The notes under the pieces: model-generated
Seen by the model: only the letters and a program-made list of their open reading frames with translations
Told to the model about the DNA's origin: nothing
Databases searched by the model: none
IMG/VR virus record: IMGVR_UViG_3300037516_000306
Span: 1 to 64,000 of that record
Reading direction: 5' to 3' (one strand)
DNA length: 64,000 nucleotides
Origin: a virus
Shown here: piece after piece, positions 59,723 to 64,000 of the stretch
Layout: each line of letters opens with the position of its first letter
Numbering within the stretch: the first letter of the stretch is position 1
Translations under genes and position numbers: made by a program

Positions 59723-60086
59723 CATATATAGATAAAATATTTATTCCAATGCTATATTATGAAATATTTCTCTATAGATGTATAGAAGATAACCAGGCCC
59801 AACCACCACCCCAAAGGTATGACATATTTTATATATCTACCAAACTTTTTTTCTAAAATTTTTTTCAAAACTTAGAAACCCTTTGTGTGTATGGGTGTGT
59901 AGACCTATCCATACCAAGACCCCCCATAACAAATTGAGAGTTGGGACTACCCCCCATCAATCAGGTGTTGTGAGCCTAAAATCATCCACGTAAAATCATT
60001 ACTTTACAGAAAGTAATAGTTCTACGTAGGCAGGGAGTGCAAGCCCTGTCTTATTATTATTATTATTAATCTAATACATAAACATT
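59723..60086. other. Divergent intergenic region between late and early blocks
   Basis: About 360 bp without a gene beyond the late promoter. It holds C-rich tracts on the plus strand (ACCACCACCCC, GACCCCCCATA, TACCCCCCATC) among A/T-rich DNA. A nested hairpin spans 59986-60030: ATTACTTT-ACAG-AAAGTAAT inside ACGTA/TACGT. A second hairpin (CAGGG 60031-60035 / CCCTG 60044-60048) is followed by a (TTA)n tract. It may contain early promoters, a small RNA or a replication signal; none is proven. Confidence 0.6.
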
Positions 60087-60329
60087 ATGAAACTATTTGC
60101 TTACTACAGACAAGACCACAATGGTTTTGCTTTATTCTTTAACCATTGTAACACAGTACAAAGAGTGGTTGTGGAAGATGTTAGTGGTCTTAAACATCTA
60201 TTGTTGACTAATCCTTTATTACTACAACTTAATAGTGATAGTATGAAAGAGGCTACAGAAACATTGATAGACATAACTCTTTTTAATATAATACCACAAA
60301 AGGACATTGAAGGAATGATAGCGTTGTAA
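60087..60329 (+). CDS. Small unknown early protein
   Basis: 80 residues, first gene of the plus-strand cluster (MKLFAYYRQDHNGFALFF...). It contains alternating short strands and a helix (DSMKEATETLIDITLF). The stop codon lies inside the loop of a GTAACA hairpin. No family recognised. An A/T-rich leader with a (TTA)n tract precedes it. Confidence 0.6.
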   Translation: MKLFAYYRQDHNGFALFFNHCNTVQRVVVEDVSGLKHLLLTNPLLLQLNSDSMKEATETLIDITLFNIIPQKDIEGMIAL

Positions 60330-60339
60330 CAAACGCTAT
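60318..60339 (+). terminator. Hairpin with GTAACA loop over the stop codon of the 80-residue gene
   Basis: ATAGCGTT / AACGCTAT pair perfectly around GTAACA, and the gene's TAA is inside the loop. The T run afterwards is weak, so it may act in RNA stability rather than termination. Confidence 0.55.
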
Positions 60340-60465
60340 TGGTTCTCTCCTATAAGGAGTCTTCATCCAACCAAAACCTATTCTCTTTGAGTATCATCCA
60401 TCCCAAAACCTTTTTCACACATCGAGTACATAAATCATTAATAACAATTAAAAACAGAAAACAAA

Positions 60466-60867
60466 ATGAAAAATTACGTAATCAACAATGGTGCTTTTAC
60501 AGCAAATGGTAACTTCAGTGGATACACCGCTCTTGGTGTTAGAGTTCACTTACACAAACGTCAAATGAATGCATTAGGCTGGGAACAAACAGCAGACGTT
60601 GCTTTTCCTTTCTTCTGCATTGCAGAGACTAAACAAATTGGTTCACTAGACGCTAGTGGTAATCCTGTTATGGACAACAATGGTGTTGAAATCAAATCAG
60701 ACAGACTAACTGCTTTGAGTGCTTTCAAAACTAAAGGGGAAATCACACAGGCTCATGCTGACAGTTCTTTACTAGACGTTGAAATTCAACAAGCTATTAG
60801 AACACAGGCTAGTTCTGCAGGATTAAGCGAGAATGCAATCAACACACTTGCTAACGCATCATTCTAA
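60466..60867 (+). CDS. Unknown 133-residue protein, probably well expressed
   Basis: 133 residues, starting MKNYVINNGAFTANGNFSGY, with Ala/Ser/Thr-rich composition and a C-terminal helix (AIRTQASSAGLSENAINTL). The leader contains ATTAATAACAATT and an A-rich run before ATG. An excellent 13-bp terminator follows. Codon use looks more regular than in its neighbours. Isolated leader, gene and terminator suggest a monocistronic, strongly expressed early gene. Function unknown. Confidence 0.75.
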   Translation: MKNYVINNGAFTANGNFSGYTALGVRVHLHKRQMNALGWEQTADVAFPFFCIAETKQIGSLDASGNPVMDNNGVEIKSDRLTALSAFKTKGEITQAHADSSLLDVEIQQAIRTQASSAGLSENAINTLANASF

Positions 60868-60877
60868 TGTAACACAC

Positions 60878-60908
60878 AGAGAGGCTATTCACAACGAATA
60901 GCTTCTCT
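60878..60908 (+). terminator. Strong terminator after the 133-residue gene
   Basis: A 13-bp stem (AGAGAGGCTATTC with GAATAGCTTCTCT, one G-T pair) and five-base loop, followed by TTTGTTATTAT. Confidence 0.85.
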
Positions 60909-61217
60909 TTGTTATTATATATAAGGGTGGGATTATAAAATTGGGTGGGCTTAATATAAAAACAAACTTTCTTCCTATATATATAGGTAAAAACTTGCTA
61001 TTGATATGCGAGTTGTATAATAAACTATTAAGTCAAAGGTACATTGGATTGTATCATTTACTGAATACCTATATATATATAGAATAAAACTTTTTACGAG
61101 GGAGAAAAAAACTTTTTGTGTGTATAATATTATAGCAGTGGATACATAAGCAACATAAAAGGCCTTGGATAACAAAAGGAAAAATCAACCAACATAAATA
61201 ATATATATAGCATTACA
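60909..61217 (+). other. Noncoding segment before the 66-residue gene
   Basis: About 310 bp. It holds a G-rich pair (GGGTGGG at 60925-60931 and 60943-60949), two A/T palindromes (60974-60987 and 61069-61082), and repeated AAAACTTTTT sequences around 61087-61130. No open frame of note and no tRNA. Confidence 0.55.
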
Positions 61218-61418
61218 ATGGAAATAACAATCAACAAAGGTACAAATGATGTCATTATGGACATAGAAGATCTTATAGTCTTATTAGAATATAAACTTAT
61301 TGCTCTTAATAGATATAAAGATGATGGGTTAGATGTTTCTTTACAAATTATAAATACACAGAAGAGTCATATACATTTACAAGAATATCTTTTATCTCTA
61401 TATAAAGAAGAAGAATAA
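61218..61418 (+). CDS. Small acidic helical protein
   Basis: 66 residues (MEITINKGTNDVIMDIEDLI..., ending LSLYKEEE), a short beta start followed by helices. About 350 bp of noncoding DNA lies upstream. Not recognised. Confidence 0.6.
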   Translation: MEITINKGTNDVIMDIEDLIVLLEYKLIALNRYKDDGLDVSLQIINTQKSHIHLQEYLLSLYKEEE

Positions 61419-61444
61419 TTAGCTCTCTTACGGGCTTAACCAAA

Positions 61445-61509
61445 ATACACATCACATGTTCGCAGGCTATAAACCTACATTCTGTAAAGCATGGTTTAGT
61501 GGTGTGTAT
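61445..61509 (+). ncRNA. Large stem-loop before the 105-residue gene
   Basis: ATACACATCAC (61445-61455) pairs with GTGGTGTGTAT (61499-61509), 11 pairs including one G-T. The loop holds a small AGG/CCT hairpin. A short T run follows. It could be a terminator of the 66-residue gene or a leader RNA for the next gene. Confidence 0.5.
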
Positions 61510-61520
61510 ATTTTTAACCT

Positions 61521-61530
61521 CCTTAATAAT
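61521..61530 (+). promoter_or_regulatory. CCTTAATAA motif, copy 1
   Basis: CCTTAATAAT seven bases before ATG of the 105-residue gene; the same motif precedes two other early genes. Confidence 0.5.
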
Positions 61531-61537
61531 AAACAAT

Positions 61538-61855
61538 ATGAGAAACGCTAAAGAAGAATTTTTAAGTATGGTAGGTAGCACTGAATTGTTATGTGCTGAG
61601 ATATCTTACCAAGATTGTTGGGATCGTGAATCACCAGGTTCTGAACATAAATTACCTGTTGGATATACAGAAGAACAATACAATAGTTTTGTTGAGTCAT
61701 TAGATTTTGAATATGATTCAGGATATGGTGGACAAGAACTATTTGGTTGTATTTGGTTCAAAGATGGTACATGGGCAGATAGAGGTGAATATGATGGAAG
61801 TGAATGGTGGCAACATCATGAATGTCCTGTTGTTCCTAAGTCATTACTATTTTAA
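61538..61855 (+). CDS. Small acidic aromatic protein
   Basis: 105 residues from ATG at 61538, chosen because it follows the CCTTAATAA leader motif; an in-frame upstream start at 61499 lies within a stem-loop and is less likely. The acidic, Trp/Tyr-rich second half (DSGYGGQELFGCIWFKDG, EWWQHHECPVVPK) suggests a compact beta fold. Unknown function; composition is reminiscent of small inhibitors of host enzymes, which is only a guess. Confidence 0.7.
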   Translation: MRNAKEEFLSMVGSTELLCAEISYQDCWDRESPGSEHKLPVGYTEEQYNSFVESLDFEYDSGYGGQELFGCIWFKDGTWADRGEYDGSEWWQHHECPVVPKSLLF

Positions 61856-61911
61856 CAATACTAGTACACAATGTAGAGAACATTCTTTCACATTTATATT
61901 GTGTTAACAAC

Positions 61912-62127
61912 CAGCCACTGTATAATCCAAGGATTAGGTGTGGAGAAAGATGCAACGTATAAATGATATTAGCTTACCCATCGTGGTCCAATAAACAGCT
62001 ATTATCAATGTGCAATTACGTTGTAAAAAGAACTTGCTTTATATAATATCATCTGAGATGAAGAATGCGCTTAGTACTGAGCAAGCAAGCTGTTCATATA
62101 AAACAGGTAGCAGATGATCTTATATAA
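61912..62127 (+). ncRNA. Multi-hairpin structured RNA candidate
   Basis: The 300-bp gap between the 105-residue gene and the lipoprotein gene folds extensively. A small hairpin is TAATC-CAAG-GATTA. A long one pairs TGCAACGTA (61951-61959) with TACGTTGTA (62017-62025), continued by AATGATATTAGCT (61962-61974) with AGCTATTATCAAT (61997-62009), 11 of 13. A 17-bp stem pairs 62039-62055 with 62111-62127 (one mismatch) and encloses GCTTAG/CTGAGC and CTGT/ACAG hairpins. No coding frame fits. Probably one or more small RNAs. Confidence 0.55.
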
Positions 62128-62146
62128 CAAACGTTTAAATATTAAT

Positions 62147-62156
62147 CCTTAATAAC
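62147..62156 (+). promoter_or_regulatory. CCTTAATAA motif, copy 2
   Basis: CCTTAATAAC six bases before ATG of the lipoprotein gene, 19 bp after the structured RNA candidate. Confidence 0.5.
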
Positions 62157-62162
62157 AAACAA

Positions 62163-62282
62163 ATGAAAAATTCAAAAACTTATGCTATTGTAGCATTATT
62201 ACTTATTGCTCTTGCATTAGAGAGCTGTGCATCACGTTGTGGTCAACAAAGAAGATATTGGTCTAAACATAGAGCAGTATGA
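62163..62282 (+). CDS. Tiny lipoprotein
   Basis: 39 residues. A basic N-terminus (MKNSKTY), hydrophobic core (AIVALLLIALAL) and a lipobox-like LESC, giving a mature peptide of 18 residues starting CASRCGQQRRYW, strongly basic. It follows the CCTTAATAA motif by six bases. Possible roles are an outer-membrane spanin partner or superinfection exclusion; either is inferred from size, lipidation signal and phage context. Confidence 0.6.
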   Translation: MKNSKTYAIVALLLIALALESCASRCGQQRRYWSKHRAV

Positions 62283-62296
62283 TAACGATATGCATC

Positions 62297-62395
62297 ATGC
62301 CTAATTTCAAAGGCACAAGACAGGAACATTGTCAAGCACTATTTATATGTCTATTCTTAGATATGGTATACTTAGTGCCATTATTAATCTTATAA
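62297..62395 (+). CDS. Possible 32-residue membrane peptide
   Basis: A short frame in the gap between the lipoprotein and the next membrane gene (MPNFKGTRQEHCQALFICLF..., ending YLVPLLIL). It has one hydrophobic segment at the C-terminus. Spacing (14 bp and 10 bp to neighbours) fits an operon; too short to be certain. Confidence 0.4.
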   Translation: MPNFKGTRQEHCQALFICLFLDMVYLVPLLIL

Positions 62396-62405
62396 CTTAT
62401 ACATT

Positions 62406-62570
62406 ATGATTACATTGTATATTATTATCACATACCTGGTTAATCTGGGTATGATGATAGCATCATTTAAAGATGCTTCAAGAATATCAGCAGAATCTTG
62501 GTTCGTATTATTTATTAGTCCAATCACATGTCCAATCATCATTGGTATGACAATAGCAGATAAAGAATAA
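62406..62570 (+). CDS. 54-residue two-segment membrane protein
   Basis: MITLYIIITYLVNLGMMIAS followed by a short charged loop (FKDASRISAES) and a second hydrophobic segment (WFVLFISPITCPIIIGM). The stop overlaps the next start (TAATG), so the two are probably translated together. Holin-like topology is possible, but no family is recognised. Confidence 0.6.
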   Translation: MITLYIIITYLVNLGMMIASFKDASRISAESWFVLFISPITCPIIIGMTIADKE

Positions 62571-62785
62571 TGAGTGAGTCAAGTAGAATACTAGTAGAAC
62601 TTGTAGAAGCTCAGGAGAGTGCATTACAAACAGCAAATGAGTTGTTAACTGTAAAAGATGAACTAATAGAACTATTACAAGATGAGATTACATTACGTAA
62701 GAAACAAAATGTTGCTCTATGTGGTGTAATGATAACATGTTTTGTTGTATTTGGATTTATCGCTTCAATATATCGTATATTATGA
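62570..62785 (+). CDS. 71-residue coiled-coil tail-anchored membrane protein
   Basis: Residues 1-47 form a coiled coil (ILVELVEAQESALQTANEL, DELIELLQDEITLRKKQ) followed by one C-terminal membrane segment (ALCGVMITCFVVFGFIASIY). Overlaps on both sides with neighbouring genes (4 bp). Possible lysis or membrane-complex component with the preceding gene; inferred from topology. Confidence 0.6.
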   Translation: MSESSRILVELVEAQESALQTANELLTVKDELIELLQDEITLRKKQNVALCGVMITCFVVFGFIASIYRIL

Positions 62786-62937
62786 GACGTAGAATACAGA
62801 GAGGCACATTAGTTGGTTCAACTGACAGGTTTAGAGCAATCAAGTCTAGAAGAATGATTGTTGAAGTGTTATATAATTTCAGACATGGGATTATAAAAGA
62901 ACGTACAATAGATGTACGAGAAAGTATTGAACAGTAA
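62782..62937 (+). CDS. Small basic protein
   Basis: 51 residues, start chosen at the ATG overlapping the previous stop (ATGA). Very basic (MRRRIQRGTLVG, FRAIKSRRMIVEVLYN). Followed by a terminator at 62966. Could bind nucleic acid; not recognised. Confidence 0.6.
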   Translation: MRRRIQRGTLVGSTDRFRAIKSRRMIVEVLYNFRHGIIKERTIDVRESIEQ

Positions 62938-62965
62938 ATAATTTGGTTAATTGTTTGTTTTATTT

Positions 62966-62992
62966 ATCCCTGTAGATTATATTTGCAGGGAT
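62966..62992 (+). terminator. Terminator after the small membrane gene cluster
   Basis: ATCCCTG / CAGGGAT stem with a 13-base loop, then ATTTATTA; 28 bp after the 51-residue gene. Confidence 0.7.
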
Positions 62993-63007
62993 ATTTATTA
63001 AAAAGGT

Positions 63008-63102
63008 GCTTGTAACTAATCTTACAAATGATTATATGTCGTACAAGCTAAGTACTATTCGTGAAGCCTTAGTGGTCTTGCATCCACATTAAACTTGCAA
63101 GA
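63008..63102 (+). other. Structured stretch directly upstream of tmRNA
   Basis: GCTTGTA (63008-63014) pairs with TACAAGC (63042-63048), and TCTTGC (63076-63081) with GCAAGA (63097-63102). It may be a tmRNA precursor leader or a separate small RNA. A weak TAAACTTG box at 63090-63097 resembles the host -7 element, but no -33 box is at the right distance. Confidence 0.4.
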
Positions 63103-63105
63103 TTT

Positions 63106-63427
63106 GGGGGTGACTGGTTTTGACAGGTTACCAATAATTAGTACAATCAGCCAGAGAGATAACTGTAAACTAAGGTGAATTGATTAAATGGCAAAAACAC
63201 AAGTCGTGTAGTGTCTCTAGGAGATAACGCACAAGTAGAAGCTAACATGAACAAAGTATTCTCTCTATTGGGAGAAGAAGTTGCTGTAGCAGCCTAAATT
63301 AATGAGATTTCTCTATTAGATTAAATAGAGTGGTGGATTATCTCAAGCCTAGCTTGACCCTAAATAAGCTGTATAAATTGTATTAATGAACGTAGTTTGG
63401 ACAGGAGTTCGACTCTCCTCACCTCCA
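63106..63427 (+). ncRNA. ssrA: tmRNA (transfer-messenger RNA)
   Basis: The 5' end GGGGGTGACTGGTTTTGACA and the 3' end (GGAGTTCGACTCTCCTCACC, then TCC-A) are the tRNA-like halves of a tmRNA. GGGGGTGA pairs with TCACCTCC, and AGGAG/CTCCT forms the T stem around TTCGACT. The internal message ends at TAA 63295-63297; its last codons read LLGEEVAVAA, a typical hydrophobic degradation tag end. The frame is open from at least GGA at 63220, which would give a 25-residue tag; the exact resume codon is uncertain. CCA is not encoded. A terminator follows at 63432. It would rescue stalled ribosomes, perhaps with phage-altered tag specificity. Confidence 0.88.
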
Positions 63428-63431
63428 CAAT

Positions 63432-63453
63432 AAGCCTCTGTAACAAGAGGCTT
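63432..63453 (+). terminator. Terminator after tmRNA, GTAACA loop
   Basis: Perfect 8-bp stem (AAGCCTCT / AGAGGCTT) around the hexaloop GTAACA, followed by a T run. Confidence 0.85.
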
Positions 63454-63467
63454 TTTTATTTATAAAT

Positions 63468-63477
63468 CCTTAATAAT
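63468..63477 (+). promoter_or_regulatory. CCTTAATAA motif, copy 3
   Basis: CCTTAATAAT eight bases before ATG of the 48-residue membrane gene, 14 bp after the tmRNA terminator. Confidence 0.5.
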
Positions 63478-63485
63478 TAAAAAAC

Positions 63486-63632
63486 ATGAAGACAATCACA
63501 TTAAAACCAACTGAGTTCTATCAGTTCAGACAATTAGCATTTGCAATGAGTATTGCATTTGCATGTACAATAGCACAAGGTGTGTATATTGTAGAAGCCA
63601 ATATAGACCAACTTAAACAGTTGGGTTATTAA
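63486..63632 (+). CDS. 48-residue single-span membrane protein
   Basis: MKTITLKPTEFYQFRQLAFA followed by a hydrophobic segment (MSIAFACTIAQGVYIV) and a short tail. It follows the tmRNA terminator and the CCTTAATAA motif (eight bases before ATG), and is itself followed by a GTAACA-loop hairpin. Unknown function. Confidence 0.6.
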   Translation: MKTITLKPTEFYQFRQLAFAMSIAFACTIAQGVYIVEANIDQLKQLGY

Positions 63633-63645
63633 GGAGGAGAATTAT

Positions 63646-63665
63646 GGGCTCTGTAACAGGAGCCC
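63646..63665 (+). terminator. Hairpin with GTAACA loop after 48-residue membrane gene
   Basis: GGGCTC / GAGCCC plus one T-G pair enclosing GTAACA, followed by TTATTCTTT; terminator-like and the same loop as the hairpins at 60318 and 63432. Confidence 0.65.
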
Positions 63666-63694
63666 TTATTCTTTAATCTAAAGCAAATAATATT

Positions 63695-63841
63695 ATGGTA
63701 GATATATCAATTATTGAACAGTTAGGATTAACTGATGACCAAGTACGTAATATTGTACTAGAGTGGTATACAAATGGTATGTGTTCTTGCATTTTTCAAA
63801 ATGAAGAAGGAGAAGACCTAGAAGAATATCTTGAACAATGA
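63695..63841 (+). CDS. 48-residue acidic protein
   Basis: MVDISIIEQLGLTDDQVRNI... with EEGEDLEEYLEQ at the end; largely helical and acidic. Stop overlaps the next start (ATGA), supporting coupled translation. Unknown. Confidence 0.55.
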   Translation: MVDISIIEQLGLTDDQVRNIVLEWYTNGMCSCIFQNEEGEDLEEYLEQ

Positions 63842-63963
63842 AACAACTAATCATTAAACATAAGAAACCTATAGTGATAATTATAGGTCTTATAGCATTG
63901 AATCTATATTTTGGCTTTGATGCCAGATTTACAATCATTAACTTATTATGGTTATTATTATAA
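63838..63963 (+). CDS. 41-residue membrane peptide
   Basis: A basic start (MKQLIIKHKK) followed by hydrophobic segments (PIVIIIGLIALNLYFGF and TIINLLWLLL). Coupled to the upstream acidic gene by ATGA. Unknown function. Confidence 0.55.
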   Translation: MKQLIIKHKKPIVIIIGLIALNLYFGFDARFTIINLLWLLL

Positions 63964-63981
63964 ACAATAAAAAATAAAACT

Positions 63982-64000
63982 ATGGAAAAAGAAATCACAA
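63982..64000 (+). CDS. Start of a gene running off the window
   Basis: ATG 18 bases after the previous stop, preceded by an A-rich leader; only MEKEIT is visible. Likely the next early gene. Confidence 0.4.

Noticed and set aside
59629-59856. 75-residue plus-strand frame
   Set aside because: Overlaps the late promoter and the first late gene antisense; composition is Ile/Phe/Tyr-rich as expected from A/T-rich noncoding DNA.
61499-61537. Upstream start for the 105-residue gene
   Set aside because: It lies in the closing strand of a stem-loop and would add a hydrophobic leader; ATG at 61538 follows the CCTTAATAA motif.
61860-62160. tRNA genes in the structured region
   Set aside because: No T-loop sequence or seven-base acceptor stem found; helices do not fit a cloverleaf.
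62719-62781. Upstream start for the 51-residue basic protein
   Set aside because: It would overlap the coiled-coil membrane gene by more than 60 bp; the ATGA junction at 62782 is a normal coupling site.
63711-63998. 95-residue minus-strand frame
   Set aside because: Antisense to three plus-strand genes linked by an ATGA overlap and operon spacing; hydrophobic by reverse translation.
1-64000. Alternative genetic code (stop reassignment, known in some crAss-like phages)
   Set aside because: TAA, TAG and TGA all end genes at sensible places and no gene is broken by one of them.

Overview
The window is most likely part of the genome of a crAss-like podovirus (Crassvirales) that infects a Bacteroidota host, probably flavobacteria-like. 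Three things support this. The late gene order is the crAss-like one: TerL, portal, acidic scaffold candidate, major capsid protein, conserved head genes, fibre genes, a calcineurin-like phosphoesterase, tail/ring genes with an IHF-like protein, a very large muzzle/stabilisation protein, cargo proteins, then giant polypeptides that include a DxDxD virion RNA polymerase. Several late-gene promoters match the Bacteroidota TTTG/TTG - about 20 nt - TAnnTTTG pattern. The DNA is AT-rich and codes for normal proteins with all three standard stop codons. No integrase, replication gene, tRNA or reverse transcriptase is visible; the replication part of the genome must lie outside.

Layout. From 59673 down to 1 everything is on the minus strand and forms the late block. 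59673-57864 holds small conserved genes (HTH-like, HU/IHF-like, zinc ribbon, acidic proteins, TerS candidate). 57864-46463 holds TerL, portal, scaffold candidate, major capsid protein and other head genes. 46352-40464 is a fibre island (387, 373, 537, 99, 436 and 83 residues) built from small Cys-rich or lectin-like modules joined by Thr/Ser-rich linkers. A terminator and a new promoter separate this from 40289-29967, the phosphoesterase, tail/ring genes and a muzzle protein that appears split over three genes. 29967-21983 codes for cargo-type proteins, 21967-3877 for the 4390-residue RNA polymerase polypeptide and a 1635-residue nuclease-bearing protein, and 3805-1 for two fibre proteins, the last a collagen-like/C1q-like protein that runs off the window.

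From 60087 to the right end the strand switches to plus and the character changes. There are short genes of 31-133 residues, many with membrane segments, one tiny lipoprotein, a phage-encoded tmRNA (63106-63427), and intergenic segments rich in RNA secondary structure. This looks like an early region. Its genes lack the host-type promoter seen in the late block; several instead follow a CCTTAATAA motif a few bases before ATG, and three gene ends carry hairpins with the same GTAACA loop.

Working model (inference): the RNA polymerase and its neighbours are packaged in the virion and enter with the DNA to transcribe the plus-strand early genes. Host RNA polymerase later reads the minus-strand late block from host-type promoters. 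The fibre island supplies exchangeable host-recognition parts. The items most worth following are the Thr-linker domain-shuffling island, the split muzzle gene, the structured RNAs in the early region and after the capsid gene, the GTAACA hairpin family and the CCTTAATAA motif.
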